This document shows, piece after piece, positions 9,712 to 19,351 of a stretch of 64,000 bases of DNA. Source of the DNA: Melioribacter roseus. Lineage in GTDB: Bacteria; Bacteroidota; Ignavibacteria; Ignavibacteriales; Melioribacteraceae. The DNA is taken from assembly GCA_020724265.1 (NCBI GenBank), contig DYHH01000008.1, forward strand, positions 62,001-126,000, in the 5' to 3' direction. The notes under the pieces are model-generated. The model ran no database searches. It saw only the letters and a list, made by a program, of their open reading frames with translations, and was not told the DNA's origin. The number at the start of each line of letters is the position of its first letter. The first letter of the stretch is position 1. Both the position numbers and the translations under genes were made by a program.

Positions 9712-10227
9712 TTACTTTGCTTCTTGAAGCTGCTGCATTCTTGTTTCTCTTTCAAAAGACGGGCTTAAGAAATAATAAGGATTGTAGTAATTATTATAAT
9801 ATCCGCCGGGAAGTTGTCTGAACTCTAAAGAAATTCTTGTGTTTTCGGATGGTTTGAAATTTACTGCTGCGCGTGATAAATATATCCCGTTAATATTATT
9901 TGTAAAACCATCGCCTATTGTATTATAAGGTGAGTTTACAATACTTGCATCAACTTGAAAATTGAAATTATCCGAAAAATCATATCGCATACTGTTTGTA
10001 TAGATACCTAAAGCAACACCTTGTCCGGCAAAGGCTGAGTATGACATACTGACTTGATGATTCATAGAAAATTTTGAGGGGTCAATAAAACCGAACAAAT
10101 TGTTAGAAGTTTCGGGATTTAAAAATCCTTCACGAATACTAACTTTTTTATCTAATTCATCTCTAAACTGAGCATTAACTGAAAGAACAAATCCTATTAG
10201 TAATAAAAATGTAAAAATTTTTTTCAT
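9712..10227 (-). CDS. exported protein of unknown function, possible outer membrane strand protein
   Basis: The family is not recognised. A short protein of 171 residues from the ATG at 10227. AAAGGAG sits 7 bases upstream of this ATG (4 upstream of the adjacent ATG at 10230), which rules out the longer reading from 10281. A signal peptide is clear (MKKIFTFLLLIGFVLSVNAQ). The mature part has strands alternating polar and aromatic residues (MSYSAFAGQGVALGIYTNSM, NFQVDASIVNSPY) and a Tyr/Asn-rich tail (GGYYNNYYNPYYF). This suggests a small outer membrane or surface protein. It is monocistronic or leads the LytR_C-rsfS-argS run. Confidence 0.55.
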   Translation of the reverse strand: MKKIFTFLLLIGFVLSVNAQFRDELDKKVSIREGFLNPETSNNLFGFIDPSKFSMNHQVSMSYSAFAGQGVALGIYTNSMRYDFSDNFNFQVDASIVNSPYNTIGDGFTNNINGIYLSRAAVNFKPSENTRISLEFRQLPGGYYNNYYNPYYFLSPSFERETRMQQLQEAK

Positions 10228-10348
10228 CATAAATCTCCTTTCAGTTCTCTTTTCAACATATTTTTTGCTGAAAAGTTTCAAGTAATTCCAATAATTTGTT
10301 ATAAAAATAAAAGAAAACTATCATAAATCAATACAAATCGTAGGTAAA

Positions 10349-10807
10349 TTATTTCTTCATTTCAACAATCATTTCAATTTCTACCGGAGCGTTTATGGGT
10401 AAACCGCTAACACCAACCGCACTTCTAACGTGTTTTCCCTTTTCCCCAAAAACTTCTACTATAAAATCGGAAGCACCATTAGCAACTTTCGGTTGATCAA
10501 CAAATCCGTCAGCACTTGCAACAAATACGGTTAACTTTAGAATTCTTTCAATTCTATTCAAATCGCCTATCGCTGATTTAATAACACTAAGACAATTAAT
10601 AGCACATACTTTAGCAGCTTTTTGAGCATCTTCAATGGAAATATCTTTTCCAGTCAAACCGGTATAATTTAGTTTGCCATTCTCTAAAGGCACTTGGCCT
10701 GCGGTATAAACTAAATTTCCCGAAATTGCAGCCGGGATATAAGATGCTAAAGGTTTGGGAGCTTCCGGGATTTCAATACCTAATTCTTTTAATTTTTCTT
10801 CAAACAT
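10349..10807 (-). CDS. RidA family protein
   Basis: A 152-residue member of the Rid/YjgF/YER057c/UK114 family. The start is the ATG at 10807 preceded by GGAGGAAT; an ORF reaching 10936 is only an extension. Conserved parts are NLVYTAGQVPLENG, the central KAAKVCAINCLSVI helix, and the active-site strand VRSAVGVSGLPINAPVEIEMI with the family Arg and Glu. RidA hydrolyses reactive enamine/imine intermediates made by PLP enzymes. The N-terminal extension (MFEEKLKELGIEIPEAPKPL) is that of the longer subgroup, whose substrate is not established, so I give no symbol. It is divergent from mazG. Confidence 0.88.
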   Translation of the reverse strand: MFEEKLKELGIEIPEAPKPLASYIPAAISGNLVYTAGQVPLENGKLNYTGLTGKDISIEDAQKAAKVCAINCLSVIKSAIGDLNRIERILKLTVFVASADGFVDQPKVANGASDFIVEVFGEKGKHVRSAVGVSGLPINAPVEIEMIVEMKK

Positions 10808-10915
10808 AATTCCTCCATAAGTATGTTGTAAACTTAATAAAAGTAAATCAATTAATTTTTGGTTTGGTAATTCTGAATAAACAATAGTAATTTCGACATC
10901 AAAAAAAGAGGAAAA

Positions 10916-11677
10916 ATGACCGGAGAAAAATTTCAAAAATTAGTTGATGTGATGAAAAGGCTGCGAACCGAATGCCCTTGGGATCAAGAACAAACACATG
11001 ATTCGATTAAAGCTGCTACGTTAGAAGAAACTCACGAACTTATCGAGGCAATTGATGAAAAAGATTTTTCGGAAATGAAAGGTGAACTTGGCGATGTACT
11101 GCTTCACATAGTTTTTCATTCTCAAATTGCCAGCGAGTCAAATCACTTTAGCATAGATGAAGTAATTGACGGAATTACGGAAAAATTAATTCGCCGCCAC
11201 CCTCATGTTTTTGGTGATACTAAAGTTAAAGATAACGATGAGATAATGTACAATTGGGAAAAAATAAAACTTGATGAGGGACGAAAATCGGTTTTAGACG
11301 GTATTCCGAAAGCATTACCTCAATTGCACAGATCATTCAGAATCCAAGAAAAGGCGTCTAAAGTTGGATTTGATTGGGATAAAAAAGAAAAAGTTTGGGA
11401 TAAAGTTAAAGAAGAGATTAATGAATTTGAGCAAGTCTCAAAAACTAATGATTCACAAAAGATTGAAGAAGAATTAGGAGATTTACTTTTTTCAATAGTA
11501 AATTACACAAGATTCATCGGTATTAATCCCGAAAATGCATTACGTACCACAAATGAAAAATTCATAAAAAGATTTGCATATATTGAAAGTAAATTAGAAA
11601 GTTTAGGTAAAAAAATTACCGAATCTAATCTTGAAGAAATGGATAAACTTTGGGAAGAAAGTAAAAAACTTTGCTAA
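10916..11677 (+). CDS. mazG: nucleoside triphosphate pyrophosphohydrolase MazG
   Basis: A 253-residue two-domain MazG, the E. coli-type length. It hydrolyses NTPs to NMP and pyrophosphate as a house-cleaning enzyme. Each half carries the acidic Mg-binding helix pair: LEETHELIEAIDEKD with ELGDVLLHIVFHS in the first, and VKEEINEFEQ with EEELGDLLFSIVNYTRF in the second. The opening RLRTECPWDQEQTHDS is diagnostic. GAGG lies upstream of the ATG. The stop overlaps the convergent phoH stop by four bases. Confidence 0.94.
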   Translation: MTGEKFQKLVDVMKRLRTECPWDQEQTHDSIKAATLEETHELIEAIDEKDFSEMKGELGDVLLHIVFHSQIASESNHFSIDEVIDGITEKLIRRHPHVFGDTKVKDNDEIMYNWEKIKLDEGRKSVLDGIPKALPQLHRSFRIQEKASKVGFDWDKKEKVWDKVKEEINEFEQVSKTNDSQKIEEELGDLLFSIVNYTRFIGINPENALRTTNEKFIKRFAYIESKLESLGKKITESNLEEMDKLWEESKKLC

Positions 11678-12642
11678 CTATCTGAATTCTTACCACCGTT
11701 GTTAAATTTTTCGTAAGCGTTGATAATATCTTTAACAAGCTTGTGTCTAACAACATCTTGTTTGTTGAAATAAATAAATTCCACTCCATCTACATTTTGT
11801 AAAATCTGCTGCACTTGAATTAATCCGCTGTATGTTGAACTTGGCAAATCAATTTGAGTTACATCGCCTGTAATAATAGCTTTAGAATTTGGTCCAAGTC
11901 GAGTTAAGAACATTTTCATCTGCACGGCAGTAGCGTTTTGGGCTTCATCCAGTATAACATAAGCATGGTTTAAAGTTCTTCCTCTCATATAAGCAAGGGG
12001 TACTATTTCAATAACACCCTTTTCCAAATAACTTCTCAATTGATCGGGAGGAAGCATTTCTTGAAGTGCGTCAAGTAGAGGTCTAAGATAAGGATCAATT
12101 TTTTCTTTGAGATCACCTGGTAAAAAACCCAGGCTCTCCCCTGCTTCAACCGCGGGTCTAGTTAAAACAATTTTTTGTACAATTCCTTTTTTAAGAGCAG
12201 AGACAGCATAAGCTACTGCAAGATATGTTTTACCGGTACCGGCGGGACCAATTGCAAAGCAAATATCATTCTTTGATACACTTTCCGTATAGATCTTTTG
12301 AGTTGGAGTTTTGGCTTTTATAACATCTCTTCTTGTATAAAGAATTATGTCATCGTATTCTTTATCGCTAATTATTTCTTTGCCTTGAACCGTAAGATCC
12401 AAAATAGTTGTTACATCCTGCGGAACAAGTTTACCGGTTGTATTAAGAACGTAAATCATTTCTTTAAAAATCTTCTCGATGACTTCAACTTCTTCCTGAA
12501 CACCTTTAATGTATACGTTATCCCCTCTAACAATTATAGTAGAACTGAAACGCTGTTCGATTGGCTGTAAATTTCCGTCATTAAACCCTAGTAATTCTCT
12601 TTGATCAACAGAATTAATATTAAGAATCTTTTCTAAAAGCAG
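11674..12642 (-). CDS. phoH: PhoH family ATPase, apparently started at CTG
   Basis: A PhoH-type P-loop ATPase/putative RNA-handling protein. It shows Walker A GPAGTGKTYLA, Walker B AYVILDEAQNA, and GPNSKAIITGDVTQ. The first ATG in frame (12459) would lose the N-terminal domain. The frame continues upstream with clear PhoH sequence (RELLGFNDGNLQPIEQRF, STIIVRGDNVYIKG, VQEEVEVIEKIFKE) until a TAA at 12655-12657. Between that stop and the conserved region there is no ATG, GTG or TTG. A very strong Shine-Dalgarno AAAAGGAGG (12656-12648) is followed 5 bases later by CTG (12642-12640), giving 322 residues, the normal family length. ATT at 12645 is the alternative, at only 2 bases spacing. Function and family are sure; the exact start is inferred. 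Confidence 0.88.
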   Translation of the reverse strand: MLLEKILNINSVDQRELLGFNDGNLQPIEQRFSSTIIVRGDNVYIKGVQEEVEVIEKIFKEMIYVLNTTGKLVPQDVTTILDLTVQGKEIISDKEYDDIILYTRRDVIKAKTPTQKIYTESVSKNDICFAIGPAGTGKTYLAVAYAVSALKKGIVQKIVLTRPAVEAGESLGFLPGDLKEKIDPYLRPLLDALQEMLPPDQLRSYLEKGVIEIVPLAYMRGRTLNHAYVILDEAQNATAVQMKMFLTRLGPNSKAIITGDVTQIDLPSSTYSGLIQVQQILQNVDGVEFIYFNKQDVVRHKLVKDIINAYEKFNNGGKNSDS

Positions 12643-12665
12643 AATTGCCTCCTTTTAAATACAAA

Positions 12666-12694
12666 TAGCCCTTCTCAAAACACGAAAAGGGCTA
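12666..12694 (-). terminator. hairpin after the LysM gene
   Basis: Perfect 8-base arms TAGCCCTT (12666-12673) and AAGGGCTA (12687-12694). On the minus strand they are followed by TTTGTATTT, and on the plus strand by an A-rich run. It lies between the LysM gene and phoH, so it should end or attenuate the LysM transcript before the phoH ribosome binding site. Confidence 0.6.
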
Positions 12695-12727
12695 TAATAA
12701 AAAAATTACTTCTCAAATCAATTTTAT

Positions 12728-13432
12728 TTAGTTTGCTCTGTTAGTTTGTGTTTGAACCGGCGGAGCTGGTTTATAATTTCTTCTGATCTTATCATATTTA
12801 GCTTTTTCTTCTTCAGTTAAGCTAGGAATTTTAAATACTTGTTTAGGATAGATAAGGTCAGGATTTTTAATCTGATCTCTGTTTGCTTGATAAATTTTCG
12901 GCCAAGCAAATGGGTTATCGTAATGTTCTTTCTTTTTAGCAATACCCCAAAGGTGATCCCCTTTAACAACAGTGTACATAATTTCTTTTGGTTTTGCATC
13001 CCAAGCATCAAGTTTTCTTTGAAGTTCGTTATGAACTTTTTCATAGAATTCCGGTAAAGCAGAAATCTTGTTTGATTTTAGATTATTCAATTCCATTTGA
13101 CGATCTTCTTTAGGCAGTTGTTGACGGTTAATTTTACCCTCTACTGCATCCACTTCGGATCTGAAGGCGTCAACATCAGCTTTAGTAGCGCCGACTAATG
13201 CATATAATTCATCACGGCAGTCTTCCCAAGCTTGCATACCTTCTAATGTAGATCTTAATTGGTTAACATCATTTTGTAGCATAGTTAATTCTGATGTTAA
13301 TGATGCTTTTCTTTCAGTTAATCTGTTAATTTCATTTTGCCATTCTTCTTTGGTCATATCTTGAGCAAACAAACTAACATTAGCCAACAGAAGAAGAGCA
13401 ACTAAGCCAGCTAAATATTTTTGAATTTTCAT
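12728..13432 (-). CDS. exported coiled-coil protein with C-terminal LysM domain
   Basis: A 234-residue protein with a signal peptide (about 1-23, ending LFAQ). A helical coiled-coil region follows (about 25-130, EEWQNEINRLTERKASLTSE onward). One LysM domain sits at about 153-206 (TVVKGDHLWGIAKKKEHYDN, NPDLIYPKQVFKIP). LysM binds peptidoglycan, so the protein is probably periplasmic and links or spaces cell-wall and membrane components. It lies 42 bases downstream of a small coiled-coil lipoprotein, and the two are probably co-transcribed envelope structural proteins. The Pro/Gln-rich tail is short and looks unstructured. Confidence 0.8.
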   Translation of the reverse strand: MKIQKYLAGLVALLLLANVSLFAQDMTKEEWQNEINRLTERKASLTSELTMLQNDVNQLRSTLEGMQAWEDCRDELYALVGATKADVDAFRSEVDAVEGKINRQQLPKEDRQMELNNLKSNKISALPEFYEKVHNELQRKLDAWDAKPKEIMYTVVKGDHLWGIAKKKEHYDNPFAWPKIYQANRDQIKNPDLIYPKQVFKIPSLTEEEKAKYDKIRRNYKPAPPVQTQTNRAN

Positions 13433-13474
13433 TTAATTCCTCCAATTATTTATTAAACTTTTACTAAAATTAAA

Positions 13475-13750
13475 TTACATACCCATTTTTTCTAAATTTG
13501 CTTTTGTTTGCTCTTTGTCTTTAGCGCATTGCTCAAGTTTGGCATTTAACTCAGCAATTTCTCTTTCCAGTTTAGATTTTTCATTTTTCAGATCCTGGGT
13601 TTCACTATCTAAAGCAGAAACTTCTTGTCTTAGAGCTTGCAATTCAGCCATTTGCTCATCGCTTACTCCGCTGCAACCCGTAAATCCGATCATACCGGCA
13701 ACCATCAAAACTGCAATTGATAGATTGAGGGTTTTTTTAAGTCTGACCAT
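13475..13750 (-). CDS. small coiled-coil lipoprotein
   Basis: A 91-residue lipoprotein. The signal peptide ends in the lipobox FTGC (Cys at residue 26). Almost the whole mature part is one heptad-rich helix (EQMAELQALRQEVSAL, KNEKSKLEREIAELNAKL). This resembles Lpp/Pcp-type coiled-coil lipoproteins, though no C-terminal Lys for peptidoglycan linkage is present. AGGAGG precedes the ATG. It is directly upstream of the LysM protein, which suggests a joint role in envelope structure. That role is inference. Confidence 0.78.
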   Translation of the reverse strand: MVRLKKTLNLSIAVLMVAGMIGFTGCSGVSDEQMAELQALRQEVSALDSETQDLKNEKSKLEREIAELNAKLEQCAKDKEQTKANLEKMGM

Positions 13751-13848
13751 GTTTTCCTCCTGATTAATAAATTATTTGGTTGTGAATTTATGCATTGAGA
13801 AATATAATAAATTTTTGTATTCGATGTAATCGGAATCGTAAAAAAAAC

Positions 13849-14532
13849 CTAAATTAATCGCTTTTCTACAAAACTTGTGTACGAATTCCCGGCAACAATT
13901 ATATGATCAAATATTTGAATCTCAAGTATTTTACCAGCTTCAATAATTTTGCGCGTTATACTGATATCCTCACTACTTGGTTCCGGCTGCCCGCTGGGAT
14001 GGTTATGCATAAGTATTATATTGGCAGAATCATTTGCCAGTGCTGTTTTAAATATTTCCCGCGGATGAACTAAACTTGCATTTAGTGTACCTACAAATAA
14101 TAATTCGTGTTTTATAATTCTATTTGAAGAAGAAAGACAAACCACATAAAATTTTTCTTGAAGTTCATCTCTTAAGAGAGGAATGTAAAGTTCGGCAATA
14201 TCACCGGGCGAACTAATTTTTTTATTAGAATACCATTTACTTTTAAACTCAATTCGACGAACAAGTTCAAAAGCAGCTACCAGCGCTGCGGCTTTATCTT
14301 TACCAATTCCTTTAATCCTGGTAATTTCTTGAACAGATTTTGTTGCAAGAACAGCAAGATTGCCGAATTCAATCAATAATTTCTGCGCAACTTGAATTAC
14401 AGATTCATCCTTTGAACCTGTACGCAGCAATATAGCCAATAATTCGGCTTCACTTAAATTTTGAGCGCCGCGCAAAATTAATTTTTCACGGGGTCGATCA
14501 TCTAATGGTAAATCTTTTACTTTCATTTTCAA
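13849..14532 (-). CDS. radC: RadC family JAB-domain protein
   Basis: A 227-residue RadC/YicR protein with both family domains. An N-terminal UPF0758 helical region contains a helix-hairpin-helix (ITRIKGIGKDKAAALVAAFE). A C-terminal JAB/MPN metal domain carries MHNHPSGQPEPSSED, giving the His-x-His and Asp zinc ligands; the upstream Glu of the JAMM motif is in the KHELLFVGTLN strand. Despite the name, a DNA repair role is not established. The metalloprotease-like site looks intact. It lies 6 bases after a TPR gene in a guaA-TPR-radC run. Confidence 0.92.
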   Translation of the reverse strand: MKMKVKDLPLDDRPREKLILRGAQNLSEAELLAILLRTGSKDESVIQVAQKLLIEFGNLAVLATKSVQEITRIKGIGKDKAAALVAAFELVRRIEFKSKWYSNKKISSPGDIAELYIPLLRDELQEKFYVVCLSSSNRIIKHELLFVGTLNASLVHPREIFKTALANDSANIILMHNHPSGQPEPSSEDISITRKIIEAGKILEIQIFDHIIVAGNSYTSFVEKRLI

Positions 14533-14538
14533 TTCAAT

Positions 14539-15429
14539 TTAGTTTTTGATTGAATTACAAATTAATAATCCTTCTTTAGCTTCTTCATCGGAAGGATTAA
14601 TCTGAAGTACTTTCATAAAATTTTTTACTGCATTATTTACATCTCCCAATTCAAAGTAAATCATTCCAAGTAAGTTAAGTAATTCCGTGTCTTCATCAAT
14701 TCTTCCAATTGCATGGTTCATTATTTTTTTTGCTTGCTCCGGTTCACCCATTTTATTAAAGATTCTGCCACTCCATAAAATAGATTTAATATCACTTGGG
14801 TTGAGCTTAATACTTTTCTGAATGTTATCCAATGCATGATAATACATCTCTTTTGCAAAATATATTATTGCGAGAATTAAGTATACTTCATAATTATGAT
14901 TATAGATTTTTTCGGATTCTTTTGCATGTTTCAAGGCAGAATCCAATTCCAAATTTTTTGCATAACACTTTGCAGAAAATAAATGAGCTTCAGGCAATAG
15001 TTCAGACTTAGGATTACGTTTAATATAATCTGCAAAATTTATTAAAGCTATTTCATAGTCCTTTAGGTAATAATTTACTATTCCCATAAATAAATTTTTT
15101 TCCGGTCGATTATCATTAGAAATTGCCGACAATACGTCATGCGCTTCCGGATATTTTCCATACCTAATTAGAAACTGAGCATAATAGGTAAGCATATCTT
15201 CATCAGTATCCTCTTCGCTAAGATATCTTTTGAAAACATTTACTGCAGATTCAAACTGGTTTTGTATATCGTAGATTTCTATTAGTTTTACGGCAGCTTT
15301 TCTTTTAATATGTTTAACATTAAGAAGAGATTGATAAATTTGGATGGCGTGTAAATATTTTTTTTCGTTAAAGAATTCTTCGGCTTTTTCAAATTTGCTT
15401 TCAAATTCCGTCACGTTATTCCCACTCAA
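14539..15429 (-). CDS. tetratricopeptide repeat protein
   Basis: A 296-residue soluble protein made of TPR units. Clear repeats include [20 protein letters not shown] near residue 12, a repeat around 180-215 ([19 protein letters not shown]), one around 215-250, and a last repeat near 255-290 ([20 protein letters not shown]). No signal peptide or membrane segment is visible, so it should be cytoplasmic and act as a protein-protein scaffold; its partner is unknown. Its start overlaps the guaA stop region by 14 bases, so it is translationally coupled to guaA. Confidence 0.75.
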   Translation of the reverse strand: MSGNNVTEFESKFEKAEEFFNEKKYLHAIQIYQSLLNVKHIKRKAAVKLIEIYDIQNQFESAVNVFKRYLSEEDTDEDMLTYYAQFLIRYGKYPEAHDVLSAISNDNRPEKNLFMGIVNYYLKDYEIALINFADYIKRNPKSELLPEAHLFSAKCYAKNLELDSALKHAKESEKIYNHNYEVYLILAIIYFAKEMYYHALDNIQKSIKLNPSDIKSILWSGRIFNKMGEPEQAKKIMNHAIGRIDEDTELLNLLGMIYFELGDVNNAVKNFMKVLQINPSDEEAKEGLLICNSIKN

Positions 15430-16957
15430 TTGTTGACGGGGGTTTGGAACTTATATCATAAACAACCCGGTTAATTCCTTTTACATCTCTAATAATTTTA
15501 TTAGAAATTTTTTCAAGAATTTCCGGATCGAAACGGTACCAATCTGCCGTCATACCATCGAGTGATGTTACTGCTCTTAATGCACAAACATTTTCATAAG
15601 TACGTGAATCACCCATAACTCCGACTGACTGCACCGGAAGAAGAACAGCAAACGCCTGCCAAATCTCATTATAGATCCCGGCATGTTTTATTTCATCAAT
15701 ATAAATCTTGTCAACTTCACGAAGAATATCCAATCTTTCTTTAGTAACATCGCCGAGAACCCGCACAGCTAATCCCGGGCCTGGGAAAGGATGTCTTCCT
15801 ATAAATTCATTCGGTAGACCTAATTCTTTTCCTATATCTCTTACTTCATCTTTAAATAATTCACGGAACGGTTCAATAAGTTTTAGATTCATTTTTTCGG
15901 GAAGTCCGCCGACATTATGATGAGTTTTAATTGTTGCCGATACTCCTTTAACTTGGACTGATTCAATTACATCAGGATATAGTGTTCCTTGAATTAGATA
16001 CTCTGCACCGGTAATTTTTTTTGCTTCAGTTTCAAAAACATCGATAAATGTATTACCTATTATTTTTCTTTTCTTTTCGGGATCGACAACATTTTTTAGT
16101 CTCTCTAAAAACAATTCTTCTGCATCAACAGAAATTAGATTTAGATGATAATTTACTTCAAACATTTTCATAATAGAAGAGCTTTCATTTTTCCGCATCA
16201 ATCCATTATCAACATGTATACAAATTAAATTATCACCGATTGCTTTTTGAACAAGAATTGCAGCAACAGATGAATCTACCCCACCGCTTAAAGCACATAT
16301 TGCTTTTTTACTTCCGACTTTTTGTTTTATTTCTTCAATTGAAGAAGTAATAAAATTTTGTGGTGTCCAGTCTACTTTACAGCCGCAAATATCAAACAAA
16401 AAGTTTTTAATTATTTCTTTTCCATATTCGGTATGCACTACTTCGGGATGAAATTGTACACCAAATATTTTTTCTTGTTCATTTGCAAAAGCACATATCG
16501 GAGAGTTTTCTGTTTTGGCTAATTTGTTAAATCCTTCAGGGAGTTTAGTTATATAATCACCATGACTCATCCAAACGACAGAATTATTCTTTACATTATT
16601 AAAAAGAGCGGAATCTTTTTCAATAATAATATCGGCTTTACCGTATTCTCTTTTTTCAGCCGGTTCAACATTACCTTTAAATTCTTTTGCAATTAACTGC
16701 AGTCCGTAGCATATTCCGAGCACAGGAATGTTCAGTTTAAAAAAATCCGAGGAAATTTTAGGAGCACCGGTGTCATAAACACTCATTGGACCGCCGGATA
16801 GTATCAACCCCATAGGATTAATTTTTTTTACTTCTTCAATACTAATTGTGTGCGGATGAATTTCGGAGTAAACATTTTGTTCTCTAATTCTACGAGCAAT
16901 AAGCTGCGTGTATTGTGAGCCAAAATCTAATATTAGAATAGTTTCGGTGTGTTGCAT
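15416..16957 (-). CDS. guaA: GMP synthase (glutamine-hydrolysing)
   Basis: Converts XMP to GMP using glutamine and ATP. The 513-residue protein has the class I amidotransferase domain first ([17 protein letters not shown], catalytic Cys in [12 protein letters not shown], His/Glu in [13 protein letters not shown]). The PP-loop ATP pyrophosphatase follows ([12 protein letters not shown]), and then the GMP synthase dimerisation domain with the C-terminal signature [11 protein letters not shown]. All catalytic elements are present. No guanine or xanthine riboswitch is evident in the short upstream region, which instead holds an element with inverted ends. Confidence 0.97.
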   Translation of the reverse strand: MQHTETILILDFGSQYTQLIARRIREQNVYSEIHPHTISIEEVKKINPMGLILSGGPMSVYDTGAPKISSDFFKLNIPVLGICYGLQLIAKEFKGNVEPAEKREYGKADIIIEKDSALFNNVKNNSVVWMSHGDYITKLPEGFNKLAKTENSPICAFANEQEKIFGVQFHPEVVHTEYGKEIIKNFLFDICGCKVDWTPQNFITSSIEEIKQKVGSKKAICALSGGVDSSVAAILVQKAIGDNLICIHVDNGLMRKNESSSIMKMFEVNYHLNLISVDAEELFLERLKNVVDPEKKRKIIGNTFIDVFETEAKKITGAEYLIQGTLYPDVIESVQVKGVSATIKTHHNVGGLPEKMNLKLIEPFRELFKDEVRDIGKELGLPNEFIGRHPFPGPGLAVRVLGDVTKERLDILREVDKIYIDEIKHAGIYNEIWQAFAVLLPVQSVGVMGDSRTYENVCALRAVTSLDGMTADWYRFDPEILEKISNKIIRDVKGINRVVYDISSKPPSTIEWE

Positions 16958-16972
16958 TGTTTCCCTATAGAC

Positions 16973-17109
16973 AAAAGGGTTGTCCCAAAAGATTTAGCTT
17001 GTCATTACAAATCGCCTAAGATCCAAACCGTAAACTTCGATGTAAGAGTATGCAGTTAATGTTCTTTTTCCTCGAAGGTTGCTCTACTGTACATTTGAGA
17101 CAGCCTTTT
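16973..17109. repeat. 137-bp segment with imperfect terminal inverted repeats (MITE-like)
   Basis: The left end AAAAGGGTTGTCCCAAAAG (16973-16991) is matched, inverted, by TAAAAGGCTGTCTCAAATG read from 17109 back. The two agree at most positions. The end sequences resemble the GGCTGTCYCAAAA-type tips of several insertion sequence families. No ORF lies inside. An internal partly self-complementary segment contains CCTCGAAGGTT, a motif also used in the terminator at 50911. It sits between gcvH and guaA. It could be a miniature inverted-repeat element or an IS remnant; no clear target duplication was seen. Confidence 0.45.
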
Positions 17110-17123
17110 AAATTATTGAAAAT

Positions 17124-17504
17124 TTATTCGCCTATTTGAGCTTTATATCCTTCGGCATCAAGAAGTAAATCGAGTTGTGATGTATCTGTTAATTCAATTT
17201 TAATTAACCAGCCTTCACCGTAAGGATCAGAGTTAATTTTCTGCGGATCATCTGCAAGAGAAGTATTGACTTCAATAACTTTTCCGTCACACGGGGCATA
17301 TAAATCGCTAACTGTCTTAACAGCTTCTATTGTTCCGAATGCTTCACCGCTTTTAATTTCAGCTAAATCTTCAGCAATATCAACAAAAACTACATCACCA
17401 AGCTCGCCTTGGGCATAATCGGTAACCCCGATAATTCCGGTATTTCCATCTACTTTAATCCATTCATGATCTTTAGTGTACTTCAATTCATTTGGTATCA
17501 TCAT
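17124..17504 (-). CDS. gcvH: glycine cleavage system H protein
   Basis: A lipoyl carrier of 126 residues, standard size. The lipoylation site is Lys63 in [12 protein letters not shown]; the N-terminus ([15 protein letters not shown]) and GITDYAQ-like ([12 protein letters not shown]) and [10 protein letters not shown] segments are all conserved. It shuttles aminomethyl groups between the P and T proteins, and can also serve as the lipoate assembly scaffold. The start overlaps the accC end by 17 bases, so it is coupled to accC. The other glycine-cleavage proteins are not in the window. ATG codons at 17504 and 17501 are both possible. Confidence 0.95.
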   Translation of the reverse strand: MMIPNELKYTKDHEWIKVDGNTGIIGVTDYAQGELGDVVFVDIAEDLAEIKSGEAFGTIEAVKTVSDLYAPCDGKVIEVNTSLADDPQKINSDPYGEGWLIKIELTDTSQLDLLLDAEGYKAQIGE

Positions 17505-18852
17505 TTTGCCTCATCAATTGTGTTAGGTGTTTATCTATGAAAGATGTATCATAATCATTTTTTCTAAAATGATCATTTTTAAGAACTTGAATATGGAACG
17601 GAGCGGTTGTTTTTATCCCTTCAATTGTAAACTCTTCAAAAGCTCTCAAAGCTCTTTTTATCGCATGATCTCTATCTGTTCCCCAAACAATTAATTTTGC
17701 GAGAAGTGAATCATAATAGGGAGGAATTATATAATCATTATAAACATGAGAATCGACACGAACACCGAACCCGCCCGGGAAATGAAGATATTCAATTCTT
17801 CCGGGAGACGGTCGAAATCCATTTGATGGATCTTCTGCATTAATCCTGAATTCGATACTGTGCCCTATTGGCTCACGAGGTAACTCTTGAATTTTTTCAC
17901 CACCGGCTACTAAAATTTGCTGTTTAATAAGGTCAAGATTTCGAACCATCTCAGTAACAGGATGCTCAACCTGAATCCTGGTATTCATCTCGATGAAATA
18001 AAAATTAAGATTTTTATCAACTAAAAATTCTACCGTACCCGCACCTTCATAATTAACTGACTTACAACCAAGAACAGCAGCATCCCCCATCTTTTCTCGA
18101 ACCTCATGAGTAATAATTGGAGAAGGTGATTCTTCAATTAATTTCTGATGACGTCTTTGAATTGAACAATCTCTCTCACCATAATGATAAACATTACCCT
18201 TTTGATCACCCATTACTTGAATTTCAACATGGCGGGGATTTTCAATAAATTTTTCAATATAAAGTTCAGGGTTACCAAAAGCTGCTTCAGCTTCGGAACT
18301 AGCAGTTTGAAACATTTTTTCCAAATTTTTCTTCTCCCAAACAATGCGCATACCCTTACCGCCACCGCCGGCAGAAGCTTTCAGCATAATCGGGTATCCA
18401 ACTTCATCAGCAATTTTTTTTGCTTCTTCAATTGTTTTAACTGCGCCTTCACTTCCGGGAACTACCGGAACTCCAACTTCGCGCATTGTAGCTTTTGCAA
18501 GTGCTTTGTCTCCCATCCTTCTTATCATATCGGGAGAAGGACCAATAAACTTGATGCCGGTTTCTTCACAAATTTCAGAAAAGTTTGCATTTTCTGCCAA
18601 GAATCCATAACCTGGATGAATAGCATCAGCACCGGTAACTTGGGCAGCCGACATAATGTTTGGAATTTTTAAATAACTCAGGTTACTCTGCGGAGGACCA
18701 ATACAAACGGCTTCATCTGCAAATACTGTATGTAAAGAATCACGATCTGCTTCAGAATAAACCGCAACGGTCTTAATACCTAATTCTTTACATGTTCTAA
18801 TAATTCTGAGTGCAATTTCGCCACGATTGGCAATTAAAATTTTATTAAACAT
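17488..18852 (-). CDS. accC: acetyl-CoA carboxylase, biotin carboxylase subunit
   Basis: ATP-dependent carboxylation of biotin on the carrier protein, the first step of fatty acid synthesis. The 454-residue protein has the N-terminal domain start [23 protein letters not shown], the ATP-grasp glycine loop [12 protein letters not shown], catalytic [16 protein letters not shown], and [16 protein letters not shown]. Length and order are normal. It follows accB by 23 bases in an efp-accB-accC-gcvH transcript. Confidence 0.97.
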   Translation of the reverse strand: MFNKILIANRGEIALRIIRTCKELGIKTVAVYSEADRDSLHTVFADEAVCIGPPQSNLSYLKIPNIMSAAQVTGADAIHPGYGFLAENANFSEICEETGIKFIGPSPDMIRRMGDKALAKATMREVGVPVVPGSEGAVKTIEEAKKIADEVGYPIMLKASAGGGGKGMRIVWEKKNLEKMFQTASSEAEAAFGNPELYIEKFIENPRHVEIQVMGDQKGNVYHYGERDCSIQRRHQKLIEESPSPIITHEVREKMGDAAVLGCKSVNYEGAGTVEFLVDKNLNFYFIEMNTRIQVEHPVTEMVRNLDLIKQQILVAGGEKIQELPREPIGHSIEFRINAEDPSNGFRPSPGRIEYLHFPGGFGVRVDSHVYNDYIIPPYYDSLLAKLIVWGTDRDHAIKRALRAFEEFTIEGIKTTAPFHIQVLKNDHFRKNDYDTSFIDKHLTQLMRQNDDTK

Positions 18853-18875
18853 GAATTCCTTCTGATAGTTGCTGC

Positions 18876-19343
18876 TTAATTTTTCTCAACTAAGAAAAGC
18901 GGTTGATTATATTCTACAGGAGTTGCGTTTTCAACTAATATTTTTACGATTTTACCGCTGACATCGCTTTCAATTTCGTTCATTAGTTTCATCGCCTCAA
19001 CAATGCACAAAACAGATCCGGGAGATATTGAATCTCCAACTTGAACATAAGGATCGGCATCCGGTGCAGGTGCTCTGTAGAAGGTACCTACAATCGGCGA
19101 TTTAATTTCGTGAAGATTTGAAGGAGCAGCAGTTTCAATTTGTTTCGAATCAGAAGGTTTTACTTCGGTACTTGCAGCAGCCGGTTGCTGAACAACTTGC
19201 GGAACAGAATGAACTAAGTTCTGTGCACCGTTATTACTGTTCTTAGAGATTTTAATTTTCATATCTGCTTGGCTGAATGAAAATTCGGTTATCTCACTGT
19301 TTTCAACAACACGGATTAGTTTTTTTATAAGATTTAGATCCAT
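18876..19343 (-). CDS. accB: biotin carboxyl carrier protein of acetyl-CoA carboxylase
   Basis: A 155-residue BCCP. An N-terminal helical domain ([20 protein letters not shown]) is followed by an Ala/Pro/Gln-rich linker, then the biotinyl domain with the biotin-accepting Lys in [15 protein letters not shown]. The thumb insertion ([14 protein letters not shown]) is typical for AccB. It is the substrate of AccC, encoded just downstream. The efp-accB-accC order is widespread in bacteria. Confidence 0.96.
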   Translation of the reverse strand: MDLNLIKKLIRVVENSEITEFSFSQADMKIKISKNSNNGAQNLVHSVPQVVQQPAAASTEVKPSDSKQIETAAPSNLHEIKSPIVGTFYRAPAPDADPYVQVGDSISPGSVLCIVEAMKLMNEIESDVSGKIVKILVENATPVEYNQPLFLVEKN

Positions 19344-19351
19344 AATCCCAT

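Noticed and set aside
18184-18672. 162-residue plus-strand ORF
   Set aside because: Complete shadow of accC, whose frame is strongly conserved.
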